Positions 7,613 through 16,592 of a DNA stretch of 64,000 nucleotides are shown in pieces. The stretch is from Candidatus Fraserbacteria bacterium (GTDB lineage Bacteria; Bipolaricaulota; Bipolaricaulia; RBG-16-55-9; JAJCYT01), in NCBI GenBank assembly GCA_029262795.1, contig JAJCYT010000009.1:1-64000 (forward strand), written 5' to 3'. How positions within the stretch are numbered: position 1 is the first letter of the stretch; each line of letters opens with the position of its first letter. The notes under the pieces are model-generated. The model was not told where the DNA came from. It ran no database searches and saw nothing but the letters and a program-made list of their open reading frames with translations. Position numbers and translations under genes: made by a program.

Positions 7613-9202
7613 ATGGTAAAGGTAAATTATCCGGCAGAAACAACTCAAGCGAGTGATCATATTGAAGATGTTATTGCGTCATTAAAAGATGGTTTAAATG
7701 AAGACTATCAAATCTTCGCAGATTTTCTCGTAGAGTCGAGCAATCAGCACGTTGACCTATTAGTCATCTCGCCTCATGCGCTGTTTGCAATTGAGGTACC
7801 CAATTTACTTGGGCTTGTTGCGCCTTACATAGGGGAAGACACTTTATGGACACATGGAGTAAATGAATCCTCTAAGAGTAATCCGTTCCAACAAGTTGAA
7901 GAAAGTGTTGCGGCAGTCCAAGACTTATTACGCACTAAAATGCGTGGTGCTGATCTGGTGGTAGAGCGACTTATTGTATTGCCCTCAAAGACGACCAATA
8001 TCAATAAAAATATCGACACGGGTATGACGGATGACGATAGAGCCCGAGTGCTCAAGCACGATGAAGCGTCGGCATTTATTGCTGATTCCTACCTGCAGTA
8101 TCGACATAACCCGGAAAACACAAAGATTTTGAGCCCCGCAAGCATAGAGCGAATGGTTGATATCATTGGCAGTCAGGCCACCACCCCTAATGATAACGAG
8201 CTTGAGTATGTTGACATAAACGATCGGCCAGAGCCACTATCCCAGCCATCCCATGAACACCAAGCTGTCATAAGCACGCAAAAACCGTGGCATAAGCAGA
8301 CTGCAAACGTATTGATTATGTCAGTGGTTGCAGTCGTGCTAATAGTAGGTGGTTACTTGGTTTCATCTCAATACATCAACAGAACCACTGGCTGTCAACC
8401 ACCAGGGCCCTGTGAACCACCTCCGCCTCCACCACCCACCAGACTCCCTGACGGCACCATATCGGCCCCCAGCAACGGCTCTGTAATCAATCAGATGGGT
8501 GTACAGTTTGTTCCTTATATAACAGACCCAGACAAGCAGATTACTGACTATCACTGGGTCTTTGGTGATGGTACAGAAAGTCGTGACATCACGCCTTATC
8601 ATCTGTATGCAAAGGCTGGCGATTATACCACGTCCCTGACGCTCAGTGGGCAGAGGTTTGAAACATTCAGCGCCATTTCAAAAATCACCATTAGCGACGA
8701 TATCCCAGATCGTGCTTGTGATCCGAGCAAGCCGATTCCAAATCTGGTGCAGGGAGAAAACCCTGTCATCATTCTCACCCGTGAAGAAACTGGGCAAGAA
8801 TTTGCCATTAAGAACGGGCTCTATGCGCCGCTTGATGCCAAGGGATTTGTGTCGATTGACCCAACTGTGCTTGCAAACATACAAGACACACCCATTATCG
8901 AACGCATATGGAAGGGTGATTGTGATTCAATGGCATCCCTGGCAGCCTACTTCAACAGTTACACAATCATCACTGTGCAGTATTTTCTTGAACAAACATC
9001 GACAACCCCGATTGCATTTTTGGCAACAGTCCAGCTTGTGGCACTCAACCCATTAAGTGGTAAGGAAATGTTCAGAGACTTTAAAGAATCTGTTGCACGC
9101 GGCGTGTCTGAAAATCAGGCTCAACGCAATGCGTTGCTCGCTGCGGCCACAATGGGTGGCGAATTGCTAGCTGAAAAACTGACGACGTACTTTGAAAATT
9201 AA
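7613..9202 (+). CDS. Membrane protein with NERD-like, PKD and CsgG-like regions
   Basis: A 529-residue multi-domain protein. Residues about 12-135 resemble a NERD (nuclease-related) domain: QHVDLLVISPHALFAIEVPN, but the usual ExK catalytic motif reads EVP (residues 61-63), so nuclease activity is doubtful. A membrane segment spans about 231-252 (ANVLIMSVVAVVLIVGGYLV), then a proline-rich linker (PPPPPP) and a PKD domain at 283-362 (YHWVFGDG, AGDYTTSLTL). The last 165 residues end in a segment resembling periplasmic CsgG/FlgT-type lipoproteins (ARGVSENQAQRNALLAAATM). The NERD part would be cytoplasmic and the PKD part external. Strong GGGAGG site; the next gene follows after nine bases, so they form an operon. 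Confidence 0.6.
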   Translation: MVKVNYPAETTQASDHIEDVIASLKDGLNEDYQIFADFLVESSNQHVDLLVISPHALFAIEVPNLLGLVAPYIGEDTLWTHGVNESSKSNPFQQVEESVAAVQDLLRTKMRGADLVVERLIVLPSKTTNINKNIDTGMTDDDRARVLKHDEASAFIADSYLQYRHNPENTKILSPASIERMVDIIGSQATTPNDNELEYVDINDRPEPLSQPSHEHQAVISTQKPWHKQTANVLIMSVVAVVLIVGGYLVSSQYINRTTGCQPPGPCEPPPPPPPTRLPDGTISAPSNGSVINQMGVQFVPYITDPDKQITDYHWVFGDGTESRDITPYHLYAKAGDYTTSLTLSGQRFETFSAISKITISDDIPDRACDPSKPIPNLVQGENPVIILTREETGQEFAIKNGLYAPLDAKGFVSIDPTVLANIQDTPIIERIWKGDCDSMASLAAYFNSYTIITVQYFLEQTSTTPIAFLATVQLVALNPLSGKEMFRDFKESVARGVSENQAQRNALLAAATMGGELLAEKLTTYFEN

Positions 9203-9211
9203 GGAGGCAGG

Positions 9212-10228
9212 ATGAACGATAATAATACACTGCTAATCATACTTGGTGCTATAGCCGCTGCAATAGGTGCTGTCGTTTATTTTTTATTTTTCCATGTGAC
9301 TGTGGCACCCCACCAAGTTGTTATTCAACCCGATGCAGAGCACGTACTTGTGGTGGGCGTCATGCCAATGGACACAGATTATGAGGCGCAATATGAGAAA
9401 CTTGATTTAGTAGATTCAGTGAGAGAACTCATCGAAACTGAGCTGCCTAACTATGAGGGACTTGTGCCATTTACAAGAGCCCAACTTGATGCAACCTTAA
9501 CAGAACAAGACCTGTACTACACGGGCATGATTGATAGCAATACCGCTATCGAGATTGGCAAGGCGACGTCCGTAAATACGATCATCGCTGGAAACATTTT
9601 GGATGTTTCAGCCGATATCAGTCAGCGAGACAAAGAACGCTGCACCACGGACAAGGACACTAAAGAAAAGAAATGCACCCCCTACACAGCATTCACTTTG
9701 TCGGTCAAGACCAAGATTGCATTGCAAGTGATAGATAGCCTCACTGGTGCCATGTATGCAGGTAAAACCTTTGATGATAAAACTGAATCTAAATATGAGA
9801 CTGGCGACACAGTTCCAAGTGTTCGTACGCTGGCACTCGAAGCACTCAAGTTAAGCACGGACAAGTTTGTAAAAATGGTTGGTGACGCCCAGGTGAGGCG
9901 TTTCAAGTTTGGCACCTATAAAGACATAAGAACACGTGGCAGCAGGATTGAAGGAGTCGAGTTAAAAGAGAAATTTTCTCAAGGTGACACGATAATCCTT
10001 TTAATCAATGCGGACAAACTGCAAGCAGAAGATCATTTTGTCCTTGAGCTGCGCACTCGAGAAGATCAACTCATCGAACGATATGAATTCACCTATGATG
10101 GCAACACCAAGGATATTTACGAGCCGTTTTATCTCGATGGCAATGCACCGTTGGGTAAATGGAATTTATATATCTGGGTCAATGACAGGCGCGTCATTCA
10201 TGATACATTTTTGGTGAGCGCTGGTTAA
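9212..10228 (+). CDS. Membrane-anchored CsgG-like protein
   Basis: A 338-residue protein with an N-terminal membrane anchor (residues 6-29) and no lipobox. Residues about 45-225 resemble the CsgG/FlgO fold: LVDSVRELIETELP, LDATLTEQDLYYTGMIDSN, TAIEIGKATSVNTIIAGNIL. CsgG family members form outer-membrane secretion pores or periplasmic assembly proteins. A cysteine pair (RCTTDK, KKCTPY) interrupts this domain. The C-terminal 100 residues are an additional beta domain (DTIILLINADKL, GKWNLYIWVNDRRV). It lies nine bases after the NERD/PKD gene; its TAA overlaps the end of the convergent coupling ATPase by four bases. Confidence 0.6.
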   Translation: MNDNNTLLIILGAIAAAIGAVVYFLFFHVTVAPHQVVIQPDAEHVLVVGVMPMDTDYEAQYEKLDLVDSVRELIETELPNYEGLVPFTRAQLDATLTEQDLYYTGMIDSNTAIEIGKATSVNTIIAGNILDVSADISQRDKERCTTDKDTKEKKCTPYTAFTLSVKTKIALQVIDSLTGAMYAGKTFDDKTESKYETGDTVPSVRTLALEALKLSTDKFVKMVGDAQVRRFKFGTYKDIRTRGSRIEGVELKEKFSQGDTIILLINADKLQAEDHFVLELRTREDQLIERYEFTYDGNTKDIYEPFYLDGNAPLGKWNLYIWVNDRRVIHDTFLVSAG

Positions 10229-12195
10229 CCAAAAAAATCATCAGCCTTACTGAGTTTCTTCTTGGGCTTCGTTTGCTTTTTAAATTTTTGTTCAGCAAGA
10301 CTGGATTCCTGTGGGATGTGAGAGGGAATATCTTCGGCCACTGGCTCGCCGTGAGCGAGTGGTCGAGGCTGTTTTCCCGCATGTTGTGGTGACAATCCAT
10401 AATTCCTGGCACTGAAGCTCTTCACTGTTTTTGCCCATTTAAAATCTTGAGGATCGGTGACTAGGGGCACCTGAACCAAGTGTGATTTACTCCCAATTCT
10501 GACAAAACCAAGCCCGTCTCCCTGCGCCCTTATTTGTGTTCTGATTTTATCCGCATAGTCACTTCTATTAAGCATATCTAGCTTTTTGTAATCTGCGAGA
10601 TGATCAAGGTTAATAAGCTCCTGCATTACAAAATTAACATCGTTGGCACCCACCCTAAAAGCTGCAAATGTTTCTGCATTGCCTACGATCTGAGGCAAGA
10701 ATCCAGAGATTTGGTTGGTGTTTTGGTGCGCCAAAATTAATCCCAATCCAAGCTGACGCGCGCGTGCCATCATTTCACAAATGGCGGTACCAGAATGCGC
10801 AGCATATACATCAAATTCATCAATGTAAAGATAAAAGGGGGTACGGTCTTTCTTTTTTAGCCTCGTGCGTGAAACGATTGCTTGTTCAAATTGTGCAGAC
10901 AGAATTTGCCCAATGGCTCGTACCGTTCCCTTACCGTATGATCTTCCCCCAGGGTCAAGGTTAATCAGCACGATCTTTTGATTGTCCATCAAATCTTTTA
11001 AGTTCACCGAACTTTTTGGCGAACAGAGGAAGGTCGAAATGGGTGGCTCTGCAAACATTTCAAACCGAATTGTCAAAAACTCCGTCGAGGTCATGACACT
11101 TGGGATGCGGTAAAAGCGATCACTCCAAAATTTATAGGTACGCTCGTTTTTTGTGGTTGCAATAATTTCGTCACGGAGACTTGAATCTTCTATGTCACAC
11201 AGGCGTTCCAAGTCCATCAGTGTTGAACCAGGGCGCTCAATGAGTGCAGCCAGACCTCGGTCTAGTATTGTACTCATCACGCTTCCAGAAACCTCACCTA
11301 TGGCACTTAATAGAATTTCTTTAACTGAATCGGCGCGTGCGCGAATCTCTTCGCCAGGTTGCAATGCAAGAGGGTTAATCGTGATAGGTCGCACGGTGTC
11401 CTCAAGGTTTAGATACACCACATCATGTAGACGATTCTTCGGAATGCGCGGCAATATATCTTCCTCAAACAACGACCCCATTGGCGCAATCACGCCACAT
11501 CCCTGACCACTACGTATGTCCTGCAAGATCAAATGCGTAAATGTGTTTGTTTTTCCCGCACCTGTTTTGCCAATCATATACATATGCTCTGTTCGCAATT
11601 TCTTTGGAATAACAACTTGCTTTGCGCTGGATGATACGGTTGGAATCACACGATCAGCATAATAATCATATTCCAGATTGGTGATGCGTTGGCTTTTGCT
11701 GACCCCAATGTTTAATTCATTCTTTTTGTCTGGTGGTTTAAATTCTGTCATCAGTTGTTCTTTTTTATCAATCATCCATCGTTGATAGGTGTCAACTGTT
11801 GGCAAGTTACGTAGATAAGCAAGTGCCTTGGCTCGATGGGGACGATCGGGATGCGAGTCATTTGTCTTTTCGTTTTCAGGCCTTTGCAATAAGTTTTTGG
11901 CGTACCGATAGAGGTTCTGGTAAGCGTATGGATGAGATTCTTTAACTGTCTGCGCCACCGTATCAAGAATTCGCTGCAATTCATTCTCCCTACGCTCAAT
12001 TTCGTTAGTTATTCTTTTACAAGGTGCAGGAGCAAACGGATGGATACGGGCAAAGAAAACATTAAATGCAAATCCTTCATGGCTGCCCATAGCTCGAAGC
12101 AACCCAAAAAATATGCCAACACCAGCGAGCCACAGCAGGGCAGGGTATTCAATGACGACTGAAATCACAATAAGGGCAAAAATAAAAAACCACAT
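10225..12195 (-). CDS. VirD4/TraD-type conjugative coupling ATPase
   Basis: A 656-residue protein with two N-terminal membrane segments (residues 3-34), a soluble helical region, then a RecA-like ATPase domain: Walker A GKTGAGKTN at about 209-217, Walker B FYLYIDEFD, and ARARQLGLGLILAHQN typical of type IV coupling proteins. These hexameric motors feed relaxase-bound DNA to the transfer channel at the inner membrane. Its start overlaps the stop of the upstream replication-relaxation gene by one base (TAATG). No relaxase, VirB4 or channel genes are in this window, so transfer functions must lie elsewhere or have been lost. The C-terminus is basic and rich in Lys. Confidence 0.8.
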   Translation of the reverse strand: MWFFIFALIVISVVIEYPALLWLAGVGIFFGLLRAMGSHEGFAFNVFFARIHPFAPAPCKRITNEIERRENELQRILDTVAQTVKESHPYAYQNLYRYAKNLLQRPENEKTNDSHPDRPHRAKALAYLRNLPTVDTYQRWMIDKKEQLMTEFKPPDKKNELNIGVSKSQRITNLEYDYYADRVIPTVSSSAKQVVIPKKLRTEHMYMIGKTGAGKTNTFTHLILQDIRSGQGCGVIAPMGSLFEEDILPRIPKNRLHDVVYLNLEDTVRPITINPLALQPGEEIRARADSVKEILLSAIGEVSGSVMSTILDRGLAALIERPGSTLMDLERLCDIEDSSLRDEIIATTKNERTYKFWSDRFYRIPSVMTSTEFLTIRFEMFAEPPISTFLCSPKSSVNLKDLMDNQKIVLINLDPGGRSYGKGTVRAIGQILSAQFEQAIVSRTRLKKKDRTPFYLYIDEFDVYAAHSGTAICEMMARARQLGLGLILAHQNTNQISGFLPQIVGNAETFAAFRVGANDVNFVMQELINLDHLADYKKLDMLNRSDYADKIRTQIRAQGDGLGFVRIGSKSHLVQVPLVTDPQDFKWAKTVKSFSARNYGLSPQHAGKQPRPLAHGEPVAEDIPSHIPQESSLAEQKFKKQTKPKKKLSKADDFFG

Positions 12196-13145
12196 TATGT
12201 CTCCTGAAACGCCCAGCTAGGTAAAAGCGAGATGGGCTCCTCACTTTCTCCAGTCACCCAAATTCCAGACCAAAGCGAGTTCGGTTCATTGGGTGAAAAA
12301 TCCTGTTCCCACGCAAGCCAAAACAGCTCAGGCGCTTTAGATTTTGCTGCAATCCTGCGCCATGAATCTCGCTGATTTTCTGTATTTGTAACAACCAAAA
12401 TACGAAAGCGTTCAAACCCCAACTGCTTTTCGATGACCTTTGCAGAATAAAGTGCGATATATTTTGCCACTTTAATACGAAACATCTCTGGTGTTACATT
12501 TCGTTCTGCTTCTAGGAAAAACTGTGACGGCTTCATCTCACCCGCAGGATTCATGATTTCAAATCTTGCAGTGAAGTCGGGAATCACCTGAATATATTTA
12601 TTGCGTATCTTGGCATCCATTGCTGGCCCTTCAAAAGAAAAATGGGTAAGCTTACCTTCAATGTTCTTAAGCGCCAGCGAGAGGCTCACAAAAAATCGAT
12701 TCACCATCATGTAATGCAATAAGTTCGGTACGAACACTTTGTTTTTGTGTGAGGCAATCCGGCAGTGTTCCTTTATGTCTTCTTCAAGGTCAGGTCGCCA
12801 TGCAATCAAGGCATCCCTGCCCTTATGCGTAAGGCTATAGAGCGTAAAGGGTCTTCCCTTCCCGTACATCTTCCTTTTTCCATGCAGTTCATATTGTGAG
12901 ATGTAATGGGGTCGATCTAAATAACGTCCTTTATGAAAAAGCTCGCCCATAATGATGTCAATAATTCTGTTGGTTTTCTTTCCTCGTATTGGAGGCGCAA
13001 CGGTGTGAGAAAAATAAGGACGGGCTAGTTCATGCGTTGCGTATTTACAACGTCCGACAAAGCGTAGGATCTCATACTCACGTTCGTCTAGTTCGCGCTC
13101 TGCTTTCGGATTAGCAGGCTCGTAGATATTGGTGCCTCGTTTCAT
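12195..13145 (-). CDS. Replication-relaxation family protein
   Basis: A 316-residue protein matching the replication-relaxation family found on conjugative and mobilisable plasmids: an N-terminal winged-helix part (ERELDEREYEILRFVGRCKY, THELARPYF), a GKGRPFTLYSLTHKGRDAL wing, and a C-terminal domain with a conserved acidic strand (IPDFTARFEI, FFLEAERN) like restriction-type folds. Members are thought to act in plasmid mobilisation or replication next to coupling proteins, which fits the overlap with the downstream ATPase gene. The role is inferred from family and neighbours. Confidence 0.7.
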   Translation of the reverse strand: MKRGTNIYEPANPKAERELDEREYEILRFVGRCKYATHELARPYFSHTVAPPIRGKKTNRIIDIIMGELFHKGRYLDRPHYISQYELHGKRKMYGKGRPFTLYSLTHKGRDALIAWRPDLEEDIKEHCRIASHKNKVFVPNLLHYMMVNRFFVSLSLALKNIEGKLTHFSFEGPAMDAKIRNKYIQVIPDFTARFEIMNPAGEMKPSQFFLEAERNVTPEMFRIKVAKYIALYSAKVIEKQLGFERFRILVVTNTENQRDSWRRIAAKSKAPELFWLAWEQDFSPNEPNSLWSGIWVTGESEEPISLLPSWAFQET

Positions 13146-13195
13146 CGCAGCCTCCTCACTGCAGTATAGTCCAAATCGTTTGCTGAAGGTGCCTT

Positions 13196-13450
13196 GCGGA
13201 TGTTGTGCCTAAAAAGAGTTATATGTATATTTCGTTGAAAATTTCTGAAATTTTTTTTGAATTTTTTTATTTTTTTCAAATTCTTTGAGTAATTCTTTTG
13301 AAGCACTCATGTACTTAACAAAGTTAATCTGCAGAAATATTGTGCTACCTTTTCTGTTCGCTGAGATTTTGTTGAAATTTGATTTTTCCAATCTATTTTT
13401 GATTTTTTTTCAAATCAAAATTCAGATGCGGGTGTTGTGCCTATAAAACA
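13196..13450. repeat. AT-rich tract bracketed by two GTTGTGCCTA repeats
   Basis: TGTTGTGCCTA occurs at 13201-13211 and 13433-13443, each preceded by GCGG and followed by A-rich sequence. Between them lie about 220 bp of very AT-rich DNA with T and A runs. A 60-codon open frame here (13209-13391) is low in complexity, lacks a ribosome binding site and is not called. Such bracketed AT-rich tracts can be DNA-unwinding elements or transfer origins; function is not shown. Confidence 0.45.
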
Positions 13451-13534
13451 GATGTAACATCCAAATAATAGAACAACATACTAACTCCATACACTCCACA
13501 ACAGTTCCCCCGCCCCCATTGAGAATAAGAAAAA

Positions 13535-13579
13535 GTTATCTATCGAGTGAGGACGACAAGGACGAGCTCGATAGATAAC
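13535..13579. other. 13-bp inverted repeat, candidate oriT or replication element
   Basis: GTTATCTATCGAG (13535-13547) and CTCGATAGATAAC (13567-13579) are exact reverse complements around a 19-base spacer rich in GAC/AAG. It lies in a 600-bp non-coding region upstream of the replication-relaxation and coupling-ATPase operon, where nic or relaxosome sites usually lie. It is not followed by a T tract, so it is not a terminator. Confidence 0.45.
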
Positions 13580-13753
13580 AAAAACAGGGCAGACACAATA
13601 GGAGAAATCCGCAAAGGTACTGAAGAAATAAATGCGCCATAAGAGGTCAGCTTTTAACATATTGCAATTGTGTTTTCAAACCTATTTAGCGCATTCCATT
13701 CGTACTCTATTGTGGCAGCAATATACCTCATCGCAGTGCGATATCATGGCCAT

Positions 13754-14272
13754 TTAGTCCTTGCTTTTCTGTCCCACTGCAAATCCATAATCATAACCCT
13801 TTTGCAGTATGCGCCACGTCAGATAAGTGAAATGCTCAGCCTTAGATTTTCCACGATACAGCTTTGGTTCTGGCTTCTGTGGCAGATTGGAAATCACCTG
13901 GTTCAGCGCACGCTTAAACGTGTCATAGGCTTCAAGTGGCTGTCTTGCCCTTAGTGCATTGGACACCCGTTCATTAGGGTCATCGCTGGCTGTAAGTCCA
14001 TCCTGGTACCCAATGAGAGTCGCTTTATCAAACAGACTCCAGAAAGGATCATGGAAGATTTGTTTGGATTTGGCTGGCAGACTCAAAAAGAAGAAGTTAA
14101 ATGCCTCATACGCAGCCTTATGCTCTTGTTTCACCACATATGCCACAGGCGTTGGCCGCGCACTGGAAGGCATGATGTTGTCTCTGGCAATGATGCTCTC
14201 GATGTGGTGCTTAAAATGATTCATGGAAAGGTTTAAAGGTGATAGGTTGCAACAATGGGTCAGTCTTTCCAT
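13754..14272 (-). CDS. Hypothetical protein (about 172 aa)
   Basis: Not recognised. Helical, soluble and basic (TFKRALNQVISNLPQKPEPK, RGKSKAEHFTYLTWRILQKG). No start codon has a clear ribosome binding site; ATGs at 14272, 14224 and near residue 34 (MPSSARP) are all possible. It is flanked by two replication-relaxation family genes on the same strand, so a plasmid-mobilisation or maintenance role is likely, but this is by location only. Confidence 0.5.
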   Translation of the reverse strand: MERLTHCCNLSPLNLSMNHFKHHIESIIARDNIMPSSARPTPVAYVVKQEHKAAYEAFNFFFLSLPAKSKQIFHDPFWSLFDKATLIGYQDGLTASDDPNERVSNALRARQPLEAYDTFKRALNQVISNLPQKPEPKLYRGKSKAEHFTYLTWRILQKGYDYGFAVGQKSKD

Positions 14273-14369
14273 TAAGGATACACCATCATTTTCATAAGTA
14301 AATTTGTTACAATGGTTTTTTACAGATAAGAAAAATGCCCTTTTATATCACCATCATCTTGGAGGGATA

Positions 14370-14390
14370 AAAAGTGGATCAGCCACTTTT
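14370..14390. terminator. Terminator-like hairpin
   Basis: AAAAGTGG and CCACTTTT pair around ATCAG, followed by TTATAC on the plus strand and by a T-run on the minus strand. It lies in the 358-bp gap between 14273 and 14630, which otherwise holds no supported gene. Confidence 0.5.
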
Positions 14391-14588
14391 TTATACGTCT
14401 TATTCCTTTCCGTTCTTTCAAACATGTGGTTTTCATTCGTTGTGGTGTGGGTAATCTGCACTCCCCTGCTCTGTAGGGTCGGCAATGCGGTGGCCAAGCA
14501 CGGTCGAGCGGCGATCTGCTCATCACTGTATGACAGATCGAACCCAGTGTGTTTATTTAATCTCAGGAATAAGACAAACAACACAGCG

Positions 14589-14618
14589 CAAACACCCCAC
14601 AATATTGTGGGGTGTTTG
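14589..14618. terminator. 30-bp perfect palindrome, terminator-like
   Basis: Fifteen bases ending CACCCCACAAT are followed directly by their reverse complement. It lies 13 bp past the stop of the minus-strand gene ending at 14631. The T-rich side (TTTTCTAT) faces the plus strand. With no loop bases it can form a hairpin with a small loop or a cruciform. Confidence 0.6.
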
Positions 14619-14630
14619 TTTTCTATAAGA

Positions 14631-15851
14631 TCAAAAATGGAATGCGCTTTGTTGTACCGACCTCCGCAATTTGGGCGGTGCGTGCTGCCTGACGCGCCGT
14701 TTTGCATTCGCTTGTAAAACCACTTTCAAGCTCGTGTGTTTTCGATGATCTCCCGCAAACATGAAATGCTTCAACAGGCGCTGATACCCATAAAAGCTTG
14801 GGGGTGGCCACTGGATCGTGCCACTGGTGTTGACATGTTTAATCCGTGCGTACTTTGGATCATCACTGGAATAATCTGCTTGGTTGAGGAATAAAAATCG
14901 TTCGCTTTGTTGTATTGGATGCACCTGGGCTGGTTGCTGAAGCAACTCCCACAACTTCTTTTGGATCCCATCACGACGCCTTGTAGTGGGGGCCACAAAC
15001 AACGGATACCACGGCGTGTGAATCAGATCCCAGCGTTGCAGATATTCCAACACGGGCGCTGGAATGTCGTGGGGCATCAATCCATTTTTACGACGCGACT
15101 CATTTGCATTGACCATCCGCGCATATTCCATCAGGCGGCTGTAGCTTTTGTACTTTTGTGGAATTTGGCTGTTTTTGTTGCGAATGCTGCCCCGCTCAGT
15201 GTTGTTATCGATTTCAACCGGAAAGCTGCTTGGATGACGACGGTAAGCTAACCGCACCCAATGATCTGGATTCACTTTGTAATGCACTTTCACGGTTCTG
15301 CCATTGGATAGCGTCACACTTTCGTCCCACGTTACGCCAGTGCCATCTTTGCCTTTTTGCTCTGGAATCAAATAGTCAAGGGTAATGGTTGGATGCAGGT
15401 GTAAAGCCAATCTCATTGATAAGGCAAAATGATTGGCCATCAAAATATGCTCACCCCTGTCATCTTTGACTTTGTTGGCGCGATCTGGGCGCGAAGGGAT
15501 GCCTGTGCTATCCAGTTCATTTGCTTCCAGTTCTGAGGCCGCTGCCTTGCCCGCTCCATAAATTTTGTATGGATAGTTTTTCATCTGCAGGAACAATTGA
15601 AACAGCGGATGATCCAACGCTTCATTTTCCCAAAGTGGCCGAATCAATTTATGGGCGTAATTGGGGCTCGTTGCATGTCCCTTCAGATGTAAGGCAACGC
15701 GAATCTGATGAATATTTAAATATCGATATTGCGCAATTGCCTGCAAAACCGCGAGCTCACGCGCATATCTGGCAGATGTTGGCCGCAAGCAAACTTGGCG
15801 CTTGTACTGCGGGGGTCTTGCGTTGAGTTTTCGGTAAGCGATGGATGACAT
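14631..15851 (-). CDS. Second replication-relaxation family protein
   Basis: A 406-residue protein distantly related to the family of the gene at 12195-13145: a winged-helix-like N-terminus (RELAVLQAIAQYRYLNIHQI, LIRPLWENEALDHP), a wing (PYKIYGAGKAAASELEANEL), a middle HILMANHFALSMRLALHLHP helix, and an acidic strand (SFPVEIDNNTERGS) followed by KYKSYSRLMEYARM, the same order as in related plasmid proteins. The start at 15851 is chosen because an in-frame extension to 16007 adds 52 residues with no family resemblance. Having two members of this family on one element is unusual. Confidence 0.6.
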   Translation of the reverse strand: MSSIAYRKLNARPPQYKRQVCLRPTSARYARELAVLQAIAQYRYLNIHQIRVALHLKGHATSPNYAHKLIRPLWENEALDHPLFQLFLQMKNYPYKIYGAGKAAASELEANELDSTGIPSRPDRANKVKDDRGEHILMANHFALSMRLALHLHPTITLDYLIPEQKGKDGTGVTWDESVTLSNGRTVKVHYKVNPDHWVRLAYRRHPSSFPVEIDNNTERGSIRNKNSQIPQKYKSYSRLMEYARMVNANESRRKNGLMPHDIPAPVLEYLQRWDLIHTPWYPLFVAPTTRRRDGIQKKLWELLQQPAQVHPIQQSERFLFLNQADYSSDDPKYARIKHVNTSGTIQWPPPSFYGYQRLLKHFMFAGDHRKHTSLKVVLQANAKRRVRQHAPPKLRRSVQQSAFHF

Positions 15852-16592
15852 GAAATATTTGGGTAAAGATAATCGAGGTCGGTCTGTGATACACCGTGAT
15901 TGATGCCAGCAGGAGCTCTGACCATGGTTGAGGACAGCACCAAGGGATTTGGATGTCGTCAGCCTAAAAACGCCCTGAGGGCTAATTAGAACGTCGCACA
16001 ACAACACAGCGTTCGCCCAGGCGCTCGGATCAAGCTCCAGACTCGTTGAGACTTGAGAGAAGAACTAAGAGAGAACAGCCAGCGGGAACGTCGGCGTCCT
16101 CGACTGAATCCCAAGAGGCAAGCTCTAAAGAGCGCAGACGATTGGCTGATTCGTCGTGGTACACGACTAACCTTCGGCAGTCGGAGTCTGGAGCCACGGC
16201 ACCACACGCAGACCAAGCGCAGCGCAGTCCAGCACACACACCTACCACACCTGTCCAAACGGCCAAACAGGCGAGGTGGGGGTGCTGTGGTGCTGAAGGT
16301 TAGTCGCGGACAAGGAATGTGGAAAATGGGTATTGCAGGCAGCATTTCTAAGGCAAAGAGAATCTTTCTCATTTGCCGCCCCATTTTCCACATGACGCAG
16401 GCAAGACGACGTTCCCGCTTTGAAGGGGTAGCGCAAGTGGCAGGCAGCTCAGTTTCATCGAGATGGCTAAACAGGAGCGGAGGGGATGGATTGTATTCAA
16501 GCATCCCTTCACCAGTGCTTCGCAGCACTGGCATGCCTTTTGGCTGTTGCCATTGGCTCTGGGTTGTAAAGAAGAATCGTGATGATAGCTTA
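15852..16592. other. Long non-coding stretch with hairpins
   Basis: About 740 bp without a convincing gene. Overlapping frames of 180-223 codons exist on both strands, but their composition (runs of Arg, Cys, Ser) is not protein-like. It contains the nested inverted repeat at 16317-16393 and an eight-base-pair hairpin at 16512-16531 (CCAGTGCT, loop TCGC). It may be a regulatory RNA or replication region. Confidence 0.5.
16317..16393. repeat. Nested inverted repeat
   Basis: Outer arms ATGTGGAAAATGGG (16317-16330) and its exact complement (16380-16393) enclose an inner hairpin at about 16352-16377 (GGCAAAGAGAA with TTCTC, a bulged A, then TTTGCC). It can fold into one long branched stem in DNA or RNA. 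It resembles neither a terminator (no T run) nor a known mobile element end. Confidence 0.5.

Noticed and set aside
13209-13391. 60-codon Lys/Phe/Asn-rich frame
   Set aside because: Arises from AT-rich low-complexity DNA without a ribosome binding site.
14354-14707. 117-codon minus-strand frame between two plasmid genes
   Set aside because: It runs through two terminator-like hairpins and the end of the neighbouring gene, and shows no conserved pattern.
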